A stretch of 64,000 nt of DNA from assembly GCF_040807025.1 (NCBI RefSeq), contig NC_090954.1:14339501-14403500 (forward strand), written 5' to 3'. Below the pieces are notes generated by a model. The model was not told the origin of the DNA. It worked only from the letters and a program-made list of their open reading frames with translations, and did not search any database. A program made the position numbers and the translations under genes. Numbering within the stretch: the first letter of the stretch is position 1; the number at the start of each line of letters is the position of its first letter. Source of the stretch: Struthio camelus (Eukaryota > Chordata > Aves > Struthioniformes > Struthionidae). Of this stretch, positions 1 to 13,535 are shown one piece after another.

Positions 1-1340
1 CAAGTTCCTCCACCTTCTTCCCTCCCTGAAGCTTGTCTGACCCCTCAGAAAAAACACCTCTCTGATAAACGGAGAGAAAAGTAGTCACTTCCTCAGCTGG
101 GTTAGTTTTCTTTGGCAATCTACAGGCCTGAAGCAGCTCACCAAAGGGTCAGGACAGCAGAACTGCAGAATAGCCCTAACTTAGATTCACTAAAGGTGTC
201 ATGGAACTGCACGGGCAGCAAGTACTTAGATTCCACTTTGTTCTCATTTTAATATTGGCCTTTTCTGTAGAAAGTGATCCATGTAATTGACCATCTTTTC
301 TGGAGACAGAAAGACAGCAGTCCTTAAATATACTAACAGTAAAATGATGAGAAAATGATCATTTATCTCTGCAGATTAAGCTGTTCAGAAAACACCTATC
401 AAGAAAAAGCAGTACCAATCCTTCGTTCTGCAAGGAGAACATATACTATCACTGTATTTCTTCAACAAATAGCTTCTGGCTCTCCACAATATTTTATCTT
501 AGCTAACATGGCTGTTTACACTTTTCAGCCGTTAACACTAAGTTTGCACAAGTTTTGTTGCCCATAACAATACTGTATTGCTCTACTTGGCTCCCATACG
601 GCAAGATGACTTCTTCATTACCTAGGAACTTAGTTTAAGTCTGCAAGGATAGACTGCAAGTCCCTGAGGCACCAGCCTTGCTCTCGCCCACTTCCACAGC
701 ACTGACTGCTGGAAGGGTTTCAAGAAAGTACTGATGACATATGTTCAAGACCATTTGCCAAATGTATGTCAAATACTGAGATTTTAATATTACATGCCAA
801 TGAGGGGCTATTTGACAGCCTAGAAAAGAGATACACATCCCAGCATACACACACCTGCTAAGTGCCTCAAGAAGCAATTTTCTTTTGGATCACGTACAAG
901 AAATATCCGTTTTGCAGGGAACTGGTTATACTCTGTGACCACAACACAGGCACTAACTGTCCAAGGACAGATCTCCACGAAAGGTTGCATATTATACAAA
1001 TGTCGTTCCTTACTACCAGCTCTTCTCTGAAATGAAACTTTCCTGCTCTTGCCACTTCCTTCCCACCCTGTCACCCCCTAATCCTCATTGAACCTTTCCT
1101 GTGACCCAGCTTCAGCTGTCAAAACCTCCTCTACACCAGCACACAGATGTGAAACCCAAGCTATGAAGTCAAGCAGTTTTATTAACAGCCTATTTCATGC
1201 CTTTCCTTGGACTTCATTAGGCCTTACACCTAATATCTATATCTAATGATACTGTAACACTTTAAGTACATCATACCTAATGAAAACAACCACCTGCTCA
1301 GAAAAAATATGCATGCCATAATAGACAGCAGCCAACTTAC
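1..1340 (-). other. CCNJL: CCNJL intron 2 (partial)
   Basis: This is intron following CCNJL coding exon 2, whose GTAAGT donor lies at 1340-1335. It runs off the left edge of the window, so the next exon (the cyclin-box continuation that normally begins with an acidic FEEKED-like stretch) is not present. The short open frames here show no similarity I recognise and no splice-consistent exon. I see nothing else supportable in it. Confidence 0.75.
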
Positions 1341-1551
1341 TTGCTAGAAGAAGACAGGCAATCGAAATGACATACAGTTGCTTGACAGCAATATCGTAGC
1401 GGTCCATAAAGAGGTCCAATAAGTAGATAGCAAGATGCCGGGCTGTAGGACAGAGATTACAACGGTTGCTGAGGACAGCCAAGAGATCAATGAAGTAACG
1501 GCGCATCCCAATCTGTGGTGAATGGGCCTTATACATAGGCAGCTTAAGTTC
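1341..1551 (-). CDS. CCNJL: CCNJL coding exon 2
   Basis: The exon follows a TTCCTATAG acceptor and ends before a strong GTAAGT donor (1340-1335). It encodes residues 22-91 ([15 protein letters not shown] through SIACLLLA) plus the first base of the next codon, 211 nt in all. It carries the start of the N-terminal cyclin box. Confidence 0.93.
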
Positions 1552-4500
1552 CTATAGGAAAAATAACAGGAGGGAAGAGAGGCACTGAAACAAATACCAT
1601 GTCTGTTAGCATTTTTTGTACTAGCATATTTTAGCATTATAAAAGCTAACTAATGAGCTGACAGACCTTATTTCACATGTAATATGAAAATTTTCATATG
1701 AAAGGCAGAATTATTGCTGATTTTGGTCCCTCTATGCTGGGAAAATAGATCACTTCAGCTAAAAGGTTTTTAAACACAAGTTTGCAGCCAGTATTCAATG
1801 AGTAGGTTAAGGGATGGATTAAAGAACTCGGGAACACCCACACCAAGCTAATGCTTTTTAAAAGCTGACACTTTTACTATAGACGTGGTCATATACTAAT
1901 GCAGCTGTCCTGGACAAACTCAAATTGAAAAGGGATAAGTACATGTTGATAGACACACACACATATATACGTACATAAAAAAGCACCGTCTCAGCAAGGT
2001 ACATCTCCTAAGCGGAAGATAATTACCATGTCATTTTTGCATTATGCATGTACAAAAATAAAGTAATAGAATGCTACAAAATAGACATGCTTTATACTGT
2101 AATACAAAGTGGCACATAGAGCAGTTAATTCCGCTAAACAAATCAGGCCTTAAAAAAAGCATTCGGGGAAGCATCTGCACTAGCTACAGCACTTCCAGCA
2201 TTAAGAGACACCACCTCCTGCAGCGGGCGCAGCGGCTGCCAACGCTCCCTGTAGCCCTCCTACCGGACATTCCCCATGGAGGTTCAACTTATCAGGAGAA
2301 AATAGCAACACAATCACACGCAGAGGGGCGCAGATAACTGGAAACCGGAGAGCCTCCATCACCAAAAGCAGCTCACAAAGACAGCAAGCAGAGCGCTGTT
2401 ATGGATGGTTGCTTCCCAGGCCTTTTTAAAAGAGCCAGTGAAAAACCATATTCCGGACTGAACAGACACATGCTGTGGACAGGCAAACAGCCCTTTGAAA
2501 CCTGGGGCAGCCTTCACTGGGGAGATTATAAAAAAAATCCCCCATCAGTAACAATTTATAAAAAGGGAGACAATAGAACATGTTCCCTCCTGTGGTTTCA
2601 TACCCAGAGAACTCCCATAAATCTAATTTTTTAATTGCCTTATGTACTGAGATTTAAATGTGTCAATACAACTGACATGCATTATGAATATGCTATGAAT
2701 TCCTGCTCTGAACCTCTGTAAGTATTTTGGCAGGAATGGTTTCAAGCTCAAGGTTCATATCAAGGAAAACAGCTGTATTTCATATTACATCAACACAAAG
2801 TCCAAGCTATCATACGAACAGGTGGCATCTCCAGCTCTGAAAAGTTTCATTCTTGGTGACAAAGAGTTTCAAGTTTTGTTTTCTGAAGTGTCTTTGCTCT
2901 TTCAACACCTAAGTCTCCCGGCAAAACCTAAGTGCTAGGTAAACTGAAGTTCAGCTTTTTTAAAATGAAACTTGCTTTTTAGACCATAACAGCAAGTGCG
3001 AGAAACCAAGAGTAACTCCAGTTACACGTCTAGCCAAAAAAACCCAACAGGTCTAAAAATGAGCTCAGAATGAGAAAGAGATCCAAGGGCCAGACACAAA
3101 TATCCGGATCCTCAGAAACCTCTTTCCAGAATTACCCCTGCTCAGCCTGCTTTGCTGGAAAACTGCAAGACCAGTCAAAGCCCCTGAATTTAAGCCAATA
3201 AGATTATTCTGCTGCGAGTCTAACAGAGACGTTTATTCCTATATAAAATCATCTTGTTTTTAAATGTTTTTTACGTTTTCTTTTTTTAGTAAAAGTGTAA
3301 GTGAAAACAAAAGGCATTGATTTTGTGCACCAAAATAAAACCATATGGGGGTCGGTAACAGTACAGACAAGGCTCAACTACAAGAACAATGTTAGGAGGA
3401 GCAACAGCAGAAGTGCGAGAGCCATGTGCTGTGGCTTCATACAAGGTCAAGTTCCTAGGTTTTAATTGATCCAGGGTAATTATCTGTGTGCAGACAAGGC
3501 AGAGGTTTACCCGCCCGCAGGCTGAAGCGGCTAACAAGTACTTCAGCAGGATTGCTTTTATACTGACAGATCAGTCTCACCTGATGAGACAGTTTCAAAC
3601 AAATGGTGGTGGTACACAGCGAAACAATGCGGCTGGATAGCAGGCTTACAGAGTTATGTTTGTGAAGCTTCAAATATCTACACAATATGAGAAGTGCTAG
3701 AAATATGGCTGTGGATAGGCATGCCTTTCCAGCAACTCTTTCCCCCACTGCTCTTTAGTCTAAGTTCTTCAAGGAATAGGAAGAGAACTACTCCTTTAAA
3801 TTAAAAAAAAAAAAAAAAAAAAAAAAGCCTTTGATACATTGGGGATGCTGATGCAGGATCAGCAACCTCAACTCAGTGGAAAATATTCTGGAGAACAGGA
3901 ATAAAATAAACCATTTCTCTCTCCAATGCTTAAAACTTTCCCCATCTCCAGTAAAGAAAAAGAAGAAACCAGGTGTTCAGCTGTCTGCTAGAATGGCCCT
4001 TTCATATGCTCCTTCTCCACTTCTTTGACCTGTTCATTTTTATCCACTTCAACAACTTTGCTTTGGGCTACTGAAAACTGCCACATTGAAATGCTAAAAG
4101 CAGCAGCCTAAGAGGCTCACAGGTGTCTTGGAAATTACTTAACAAGCTTTACTCAACATATTGATTAGTGTCTCTCCACAAAAACCCTTCAGAAAGACAG
4201 AGCACAGCATTTAAAAGGATCACCTCTTAATCTCAAAAACTGAAAAGGAAGGCTCATACGATTGTATCATGGACTGCAAAAGAGAGCTTAAGGACAAAGA
4301 CAATTTATAAGCCATCTCCTACCAACCTCAAGACTTGACCTCCTAAAAGGCAGGAATCAGTGTAAACATTTTTTAAGTGGTGTTAAAGAAGACAAACCTT
4401 CCTCAGCAATCACATGTGAAAGACAGCCAGGCTCCAGACATTAGCTATTCATTCATCACAGCCCATCAAGAAGTAACCTGACCACTTCAGTGGGCAACTA

Positions 4501-7500
4501 TTCGCTACCTCGGCTCACAGATGAGATGATGTCTGTGCTCAGCATGTTTCTGTAGCTGGGCTGAGCAAAGGCACTTCAGAATTCATCCCCAGAGAAGCTA
4601 TGCAACAAAAGCCTAAAATCTTTGAGCAACCACGTGAAATTTAAGGCTTTCTCTGTCTGAACTAAGCCAACCAGAGACTGAAGAGGATGAGGAAAAGTTA
4701 ACAGGATCCTCCAGCTCCCTTAAGACAGCAGTTGTGTTATGTACCAGTTTGCCGAGCATTTATTTTGTTTGCATACTGTCTTAGGCAGTTTGATGTTCAA
4801 TATGGCAATAAATTTCATACAAGGATTTCTGTTGTCCAATTCCTTTTCAGTAAGGATCTTCCCACATTCATATAAAGCCAGCAGTGAACTGATAAGCAGT
4901 AGAAAAATTAGCAAGTAATGTGGCATTAAGTCATACTCATAATGATAAGCTCTGGGAACAAAGGTGGAATTCATCAAGGTATTTTAGAACAATTCACAGG
5001 CATCTTGACAAGAAAAATGAAACTCTGCGTAACAAATACTCCTGGGGTTCTGAAATTCAAGGAGATGTTCAAGGAAGCTGATTTTCTACCATGTCAAAGC
5101 TCTGACACTCATCAGGGTCTGGTCTATCCCAGGGGTCAAACATGCAATGTGTCCTGACTCCTTGCAGCAGCTCTGTGTTTCTTACTGTCCTCCCTATCTC
5201 TCCCTTGGAGAGGCTGCAATGCCCCACAGCCCGGAGATCTCAACCACAAGACACCCAGCTGCAGCGCATAGGCATCTCCAATGAGCCACAGCTGTGCTCT
5301 CTTGCTGCCAAGAGTCTGGCAAATCACCTTGTCATTTTCAGGACAAAATGAAGCATCTAAACCTAGAGCTGCAGTGAAACCCACTCCTCTAGAAATAGCC
5401 GTTGCAATACTTCCCTCCATGGACCCAAGCTTGATTTACTAATATCAACTTCATCCTTATCATTTTTATTCTTTTTTAACCTTGTTACCCACTTGTGTTT
5501 CTCAATATGCAAACAGAACCCAGAAGATAGTTCCTACTACTTCAGCTCGTGACTGTTTATCACTCATCCTGGCCTGAAATGTGAAAAAAGATTCCGATTA
5601 ACCAAAAAAGAAGTTGAAAGTGCAGCTGTTACGTAAGAGATCTCTGTGATCCTTCTTCATCCAAGAAACATCCACACATGAAAAATAAAGGGAAAACTTA
5701 CCTAGGATGCTTTTATTTCCACAGTTCTTCTCTGGAAAAAGTTATACTCCCTCCTATTTTACATTCTAACCAACCAGTCCTCCGGCTGTGGAAGAACGGT
5801 GCCAAACTGGTCTCCTAGATACAATTTTTGCACAGAGCATGAGAAATCACTAAAAGCTAACTCCTCTCTAAGACATTATCTAGGCAGGTGAGAAGGCTGT
5901 GCACAGGAATATTGAGAACACAACAAGGTTTGGGAGAGGGTTAGAAGTTTAACCTCTGCTATTTTCTATACTAGCTTCAAAATTCAGAGCTTTTTGCTTG
6001 CCTATTTGCAGTAGGATATGTAGCATGCTACCAGTTTAATTCTGCAACTAATGGCATGGTATTCTCCCTCCCACAGGACCAGTCCTTCTACTCCTGTGCA
6101 GGCTGCAGTGCTTGTGCCTTTAAATAACAAAACCACTTGGAGGAAACATCCTGGCAAGTGTTTCTGTGGTGAGGCAGCTGACAGCAGTTTAATGAACAGG
6201 TTAAAACGGTTAAGAGTTAGTGTGTTTGTGAGTAGTCCAGTAGTACAGTTGGTGCATTTGGCTTTTACTAATCTCAAAGCCGGCCGTGCAAATTCAGGCT
6301 CAAAGGGAAAGGGAAGGACAACAGTCGGGGCAGCACTCCGCGGATGTGGCCAGCAGGAAGCGTTCCCCCACGGAGCAGAAACGGGTGGCAAGCCTCCCGG
6401 AGAGCCAGCGTGCCTTGTCTATGCAAGCACAAGCCACGTTGTCTTGCAACACAGAAAGACCAATGATTACAACTGTTAAAAGACAAAGTGAAAAGGGACA
6501 GTCTAGGATTCACTGTGCGATCCTTTACTCTAGCTTTTAGCCCTGCTGTAACTACATATGCCGGAGAGATCCAAAAGTTATTGTTTCCCCCGTTGTGTGA
6601 GCAGCCCCTTCAGTTCTAACAGACAAATTTTATCAGGCTCTAGGAGAAGGGTCAGTCTTGCACAGTGTCTGGATTCAACATGTAGGAGTAAGAGACATAA
6701 GCCTGACTGAACCATATTTTAAAGAGCGTCATACAGTTCCTCTCATTATTTCCTGTGAAAATTTAAAATCCAGAGGACATTTTCTAAGAAGGGCACACGG
6801 ACAAAATTTCATGCAATTTTTTAAAATTATTCAGCAGTGCCAAATCAGGTAGGGACAAAGCGACAGCTTAAAACCAGTAATTACACTGCCTAGACTGGTG
6901 CTGCCAGTAGCTACCCTTACTGATTTATGATGAATTCCTTCGATGCATGAATGAAACACTATAAATTGAGCTTTTCTTTTGTGTTACCGCTGTTCCTGCA
7001 CGTTCAAAAGCAACACTCACACAAACAAAACAAAACTGCAACAGCAAATAGGACCCGTCTCTCCAGTTCCAACCCACTCGGTCACGTTGTCTTATACTAA
7101 GTTGTTTTACTGACTCTTTCAAAGCACAGCAGCATCTCCAATAGTTTCCCTCCACCTCTTTATCCAGAGAAAAGGACATCTCAGACTACATATTCTTCAT
7201 GCATCTCCCCTATGATCCACATCTCCTTTTCAAAATATCCACAGATGAATGCAGACTCCATTACTCAAATGCATTAAGCTTCCAGCATACTACCAAGATG
7301 CAAAAAACATGAGGCAGACCAGAAGAGTATCTCAACAGTACTTCAAAGCTTTTGTGCTTGAATCCACTCTGCTCAGCGTCCTCACAACAGCGCCAGGCAT
7401 TCCAAGTCCGAGAGGTTTAATTACTTTTGTGCTTGAAAAATCCATCACTTCACGTGTTCCTCCGTGGTATTTTATCAAGCATTTCATTAAGTCCTCCTCA

Positions 7501-10500
7501 CACAGTTTAAAGTATTCAGAAGTTCGGCAGCTACTCTGAGAAGGATCAGAGAAAGGAGTGAGTAAATTGGAATTCCAGCTTTGAGGAAAAAAGTAAAGAG
7601 ACCATGAAAAACCATGTACTTTATTAGGCCACCTGTTCCTTTCAGCTTCATACATATGCTGCCATCTATAACAAGCTAATTAAAGCTAGCAACCAGTAAT
7701 GCTATTGTTACTGATTTTCAAAAGCTAGAGTGAGTGGGTTTTTTGTTTTGTTTTTTTTTGGTTTTGTTTGTTTGTTTTTCTAAGTGAACAGATTATGTTT
7801 TGTTGCTGGACTGCTAGTCTTGAAAAGAGCCTGATACTAATACTACTTAATGCCTGTTACGCCTACGCTCTTTTTACAGCTGATTCAAACTGGAGGAGCG
7901 CATCAGAACAAAAGATTAATGTTTTATCCTCTTGATGAGGAAAACAAACAAACAAAGGAAATCCATTTGCATTTCCTTATGTATCCTGGACCCCAAAAGT
8001 TCTTGTCTAGATTCTCCTTTTTAAAATAAAAAGGGAAAGCACCACATACACAATGCCCTAACGCCTTCCCTCTGTTCAAACATAGCAGTTGCAATTGTCT
8101 GGTTTGTACTAATCTGAATCCAGTGTGGGCCAGGCAGATAGATCAAATTTACCATCAATACTAGTTAAGTGTTGAAGGAATGAGGAGTTTTTAAATAGCA
8201 GGGATGAGAGCAGATGTACAGACTAAAAGATAAAACAGAACCAGTTACAGCAAGAAGTTCATGCTATCAGTAGGTCCAGTAAACCAGATGCTTTGGCAGA
8301 ACTATGCTAAAGACAGGGACACATGCTGGGGGCAGAGAGAGGAAGAGGTTGTGTTTCTACTCAAGAACGGGAACATAAACATAATTAATAACAGGATCCT
8401 GCATTACTTCTAGCAACATGTTTTATAACTGCAAGAAATGTGTTTATAATGAGAGTACTCACAGAGCAGTGAGGAACAGGGCCCCTCACACCGAGCTCTG
8501 TTCGGATTACAATCCTACTTCAGAGAGAGCAGTCTGAATTGACACCGCGGACATAACTTGAGGGAGAAGTTGCATGTCAACCAACTGAAATGCATCACGG
8601 TGGTAAACAGCATCTCCTCTTCAGATGTTTGAAGTTGGGGAGCAGACAACCCTTGTGGAATGCCAAGTGGAAGGACTTGGCCTAGGAGGAGGTTGGAGAC
8701 AGGTGTGGAGGAGCTTTCATCTACAGGAAATCACCCACAGACATTTTTACCACTTAAAAGACAAAGGACTGTTTGCTTTTAGCAGAAAAAGGATCAGCTT
8801 CCCTCACCTGGCTGAAAGTAACTGCAGGCCTGTGCATTCACAAAGTAATTCAGGCTGCCTTTAAAAGATCAAGTTGCAATGTTAGCCTTTAAAGCTCACC
8901 CACAGTCCTGTAAAATTTGGCCCTGTTCTGAGAAGCTATGCAAAGAGATGAATAAAAGAGGAAACGCAGGCAGATCTAGTAATTCTCATTAATTGCAGGA
9001 AATGAACATATCCTGGAAGGAAACAGCCCAACCTAGCCACAGAAGGGGGGGTGGGGGGAATGAGAAGCAACCAGCTATCTCAGACCTTTGGACACTCAGA
9101 CTGCCTTCTAAAGTAAAAAATATTAGCTTCTTAGCAGGGGGTGGAGACGGGACTGACTTGCTAATCAGCTTTACACACTTCTAGAGCATTCAGGGCTATT
9201 GAGGCAGAGAATTTTGCATAGATGTTGGCCATATGATACAGTAGTTTCATGTCCATTCAGATAGGTCTCCAATTTTTGACCTGGAAGTTAGCCGTCTAGC
9301 ACAATCAGTACCTTCTCGTTACCATTTACTTCTGCAGTTACCCTGCACTATTAAAGTACCAGAAGAACATGCATTCACCTTTCTTGGCTCAGCGTTCTTA
9401 ATACACGCTGGCATGGCAGGCTCTGCCTCTGCTTTTTTTTTTTCCCCCCCCCCTCCTTCCTGGCTCGGTCTTGTGAAAGGTTAAAGTTCTGGCCTAATCC
9501 AGAGAAATACTTGTACTTTCATTTAACTTCTAAGGGAGTGTGTATTACTACAGGAATTTAATCATTTTGCTCCATTTGGTCAGCACTATAGCTCTGCTAA
9601 GCTAAACACTACATCCCATTAATCATACTAATCACAACACTGATGTTTTACCAGTCAGGCAGTTCACAGGCTTTTCGTTTCCTCAGCATTGAGCTAGAGT
9701 ATTTGGGAAGTCACAAAGCCTCTCAGCATCTTTCAGCCCTCTCTGCATCAGAAGCCAGGTATTCTACACGCATTCAATATCTGCTCTCATGCGGAGCACA
9801 TCTATCAGATACAGCGCAGACCATCTATCACAGAAAGACGCCAACTTCCAATGAGATTCAGAAGAACCCGTGATTCCAGTTTTGTGGAGAAATAATGTAG
9901 CATAATATTTTTGCACTTGTTAACATAAAATCTGGGTTGTTTCATAGTAGGCATACATCTCCTATACTTACATGTCTTGCCTACCTTGGAAAAAGTGTTT
10001 CTAATGAGCCTTCAGTTGTTTTAAGAAAAAAGTTACATTGCTTAAAAGGGACACTTAATTCCTTGTACTAAACACAGATCTGTTCTTCAAGAAGTAACAT
10101 AGCCTGCAAGACAAATTTCAGCCTCCTGGACAAGCATCTTACAAAGTAATCTTCCTGTCACATTCACCCACTTAAGCTAAGACCTGTTGATGCATGTTGT
10201 TCCAGACTAACTCCTCACCAAGTATCTTAAAACAAAGAGGTCACCTAGGCTTGAGGGCACCGCTGCCTGAATTTTCTGTATCCCGGTATTAGCACTCTAA
10301 TACACTAATAATGCAGTAACATACTTTAATACCCTACAGAGGAAGCCACTAGTCAAGTTTATTTTCTGTAAAGTTGCCGTAGACATCCCTACAACTGATT
10401 CATGTTTACAAAACTGGCTTCAGCAGCTTCTGACCCACCCAGCCCCAGCAGTCACCAACCCACAGCAGAAGGCAGGGCGCCAACTCCTTCCCAGCGTCCA

Positions 10501-12506
10501 GCCCCTGACCGAACCAAAGCGGCCAAGGCTCGGATATGCGCTCCTTTCTGCCACCTGCACCTACAGCAGCATTCACCAGAGCTCAGCTGTTACAAGCCCC
10601 AAGTTCACGGCACTGTTTTCCCTCTAAAACACATCAGTGGTCCATTTCATCTTTTTGGTTAGAAGCGTACCAAGGCTGTATATAAAAGTGATGGAAAATG
10701 ATTATGATTTTTTAGATTAGCTGATCAGACTGGGGCAGGGGGGAAGCATTTCAGGCACAGCATTAGCTATAGGTCACAAAATTCATATGTTTTGTTTTTA
10801 AAGGACAAAACCTGTGCTAGCCTAAGGAAATAATAGAAGACAGGTATTACACTTACTCAACCACTGATCTCCATATTACCGCTTTCTCAAACTCCTATCC
10901 ACTCCATAAAAGATTTTGTATGATTTCTTTAAAACCAAAAGTATGCTCTTCCTCTCTTCCCTCTGCCTTTTTTTCTTTAAACTTCCAGACTTTTCTTGTG
11001 TTTAATGTATTAAGAACACTTGATGGTCAAGTAGCTCAAAACTTATCTTCGCAAACTCTGCTGGAGCATCCTGTGGAGGAGTTTCACAAAGTCCTACTGT
11101 AAATTCTTTCGTTTTGGACATCAAAGAAAGAATCTCATAAGTACACTTAAGATTGCTTTCTAGAAAGTATTAGTAGAAATTCACAGAAAGTGAATCAACA
11201 GATCTTAGATGGCAACTACTATGACTATTTTCCCCTCATCATACTTGCACTCCGCATTCTTAAATAGTATTTCCAATCACCCCCCCAAGAAACCAAAACA
11301 CTCCACCAAACAAAAAAAATACACCATAGAACCCACCACACATCCTTACAAGGTAGGCAGAATTAGCATAAAACTTGTTCAGACAGAAAAAGTTGTAGAC
11401 CTTTCTCACAGCAGAGAGAGAAGAGCAGCCCAGGGACTCTTCTCTTTCTCTGCAGGTTCCTGTAAACTCAGATGATCCAATTCTTGTCACTTCAGCTGGC
11501 TTTGGCTTAGCGCTCATAAACAAAGAATAGTTGTAAGCAATCTAGTCAAAAACATCCAAAAAGCAGGCTGAGAAGTGAAATAAGCTTATTCAAAAGGCAC
11601 TTCTTGGAGACTGACAAAACAAAAGCAAAGTTTCCCCCACCTTTTTGTACCCTATCAACTAAGCTCCCACTTATTTCTCCCCATCATGTAGAATCAGAAA
11701 GACCTGCTCCAGCCAGAGGGCATGAGAACAGAACAGCCCCATCATGCAGACCTGGTAACAATTAAATCACCTCACATAATTACTTGCTCCATGTCTGGAA
11801 GGAAGACAAAGGAAGCCGTGTGTGCAAAGTGTTAATTTGGCTAGCAGTAACTTAAAAGCTCTGTCAGGTACAGCCGGTCAGTCTTTGCTGGGGGCTCTTT
11901 CATGTTTCCCAACTAATTGCATTTAGAGGTTCTTCAAAGCTGGCAGTCTAGCTAAAGAAACGCAGAAAGTAAACGGACAGCCCTAGCTCTACCCGCTCCC
12001 GTTCACCAACAGATTGTTTTGCTTAGTGCAAGACATTTCACTGGGGTTTTCTACCCCATAGGTACATGACACACTAGCTTCTAGCAAAGCAATTACAAGC
12101 CATGTTTGTACATCTTTCAGCTCTCGTAGGGTCTATCAGAGAACAAGATCCAACTGTTAACTCAAATCTCATCATTTGAGCTTTTTTTTTTTTTTTTTTT
12201 AAGAGATCTGCTTTTGAACAAGTCTCGATTAAAGAGCAGAGAGCATGGCAAAGAGCGCTAGGCAAACCAGCTCCCCTCAGGGGAGCTGAGGTGAATTTTC
12301 CGATATCAGTCGGAAAACCTCAGCCCGGGCGTTTTAAAAGCCCTTCTTACGGCGCAGCGATGCCCGGGCATTTGCGCGGAGGAGGAAGGCGGGGAAGGCG
12401 GGGAGCGAAAGCGAGGAGGGAAAGGAACAAAGTGCGACCCAACCTTCGTCCTCAAGGTCTGGTGGATGTCTGCTGCCAGCTCCCCTCTCCACCACTGCTC
12501 CTCCAT
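1341..12506 (-). CDS. CCNJL: Cyclin J-like protein, 5' part of gene (exons 1-2)
   Basis: Partial coding sequence, complement(join(1341..1551,12444..12506),...), giving the first 91 residues; the rest lies left of the window. The protein opens with [20 protein letters not shown], the cyclin J family N-terminus. Exon 2 then gives a hydrophobic-patch-like MRRYFIDLL at about residues 37-45 and the first cyclin-box helices, including [20 protein letters not shown]. Cyclin J proteins are poorly characterised cyclins presumed to bind a CDK; I infer the same here. The paralogue CCNJ has a very similar N-terminus; I choose CCNJL because C1QTNF2, SLU7 and PTTG1 follow in the conserved order. The two exons join in phase 0 and exon 2 ends in phase 1. 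Exon 1 has an unusual donor, GTTGGG. Confidence 0.92.
3803..3826. repeat. Poly-A homopolymer (A24)
   Basis: An uninterrupted run of 24 A on the plus strand, inside CCNJL intron 1. No clear retroposed body is visible upstream, so it is best treated as a simple repeat. Confidence 0.9.
12182..12200. repeat. Poly-T homopolymer (T19)
   Basis: A run of 19 T on the plus strand (poly-A on the CCNJL sense strand) in intron 1, about 240 bp downstream of the exon 1 donor. Confidence 0.9.
12444..12506 (-). CDS. CCNJL: CCNJL coding exon 1 (start codon)
   Basis: Encodes residues 1-21, beginning [13 protein letters not shown] and ending RTK, in phase 0. I chose this ATG because the family N-terminus begins here; the upstream in-frame ATGs at 12521 and 12581 would add sequence with no family resemblance. 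The donor is AAG|GTTGGG, non-consensus at +3 and +4 but with the expected boundary (RxK|ELKLP). Confidence 0.9.
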
Positions 12507-13170
12507 CCTTTTTCTTCCCATCCAGACAAAGGCCCGGGAGAGAGACGGGGCCGCTCTGCGGGGAGGCAGAAGGAACCGCACGAGTGACCCGAGACCCTGC
12601 GCCTGTCGCCGGGGCAGCCGCCGCTCCGGCCCGCCGCACCGCGCTCCCCTCCCACCTCACCGATTACGTGTATAGAAATACATACCTATATGCATTACCT
12701 TTAAGACTTTGAAAAACGCCCCCTCCGCAGCCGCCCCGCAGCCTCGGGACTGCCCGTCCGGCGGGCCCGGGCAGCGCCCGCCCCGCGGCCACCCGCCGAG
12801 CATTTAAAGCTCGGGGAAGCGATAATCTGGCCAGCGGCCAGCCCCTCCGCGGCCGCGGGAGCGCTCCCGCCGCGCGCGGAGCAGGCGGGCGGCCGGGGCC
12901 CGCGGAGCGGTGCGGAGCGGAGCGGAGCGGCCGCCCCCCGCCGCGCTCCCTCGTCAGCCCCAAACTCACTGAACTGGCTAAAGCAGCAGCGGAGGGAGCC
13001 GGCGGGGGAGGGAAGGGGCAGGCGGGCTGGGAGCGCGCTGCTGCCCCGCCGCCTCCCCCGCTGATAACTGCCCGCATAGGAATCTCCCCCCGCCCAAAAA
13101 ACCCCCTCAAGGCTTGTGAGAGGGAGCTGCACCCGATGCGACGGCAGCCGCGGCGGGAGACCTCTCGGGC

Positions 13171-13535
13171 GGGCGTGGGGGCGGCGGGGCAGCAGGCGCG
13201 CGTGGGGGCGGCGGGCGGGCGGGCGTGGGGGCGGCGGGGCAGCAGGCGCGCGTGGGGGCGGCGGGCGGGCGGGCGTGGGGGCGGCGGGGCAGCAGGCGCG
13301 CGTGGGGGCGGCGGGCGGGCGGGCGTGGGGGCGGCGGGGCAGCAGGCGCGCGTGGGGGCGGCGGGCGCGCGTGGGGGCGGCGGGGCGGCAGGCGCGCGTG
13401 GGGGCGGCGGGGCAGCAGGCGCGCGTGGGGGCGGCGGGCGGGCGTGGGGGCGGCGGGGCAGCAGGCGCGCGTGGGGGCGGCGGGCGGGCGTGGGGGCGGC
13501 GGGGCAGCAGGCGCGCGTGGGGGCGGCGGGCGGGC
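13171..13535. repeat. GC-rich minisatellite (50/46-bp unit)
   Basis: A tandem array starts with three perfect 50-bp copies (13171-13220, 13221-13270, 13271-13320) and a fourth that changes part-way. Later copies are 46 bp, differing by one GGGC step. Each unit is two related half-units built on GTGGGGGCGGCGGG, one carrying GGCAGCAGG and the other GCGGGCGGGC. The plus strand is extremely G-rich, with runs of 3-5 G every few bases. The array has almost no stop codons in any frame, which produces long spurious open frames. It lies 0.66-1.03 kb upstream of the CCNJL start codon. Confidence 0.97.

Larger units (their letters stand above)
1552..12443 (-). other. CCNJL: CCNJL intron 1
   Basis: About 10.9 kb of intron between coding exons 1 and 2. 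It holds homopolymer tracts (A24 at 3803, T19 at 12182, a T/G-rich tract at 7739-7780) and a short CA/TA tract near 1954-1975. Many short open frames occur on both strands, the longest 142 codons at 6051-6479 (+), but none resembles a known protein or has convincing splice sites. No RNA gene or intact mobile element was recognised. Confidence 0.75.

Noticed and set aside
6051-6479. 142-codon open frame in CCNJL intron 1
   Set aside because: There is no recognisable domain, no splice-consistent boundaries and overlapping frames of similar length on the other strand.
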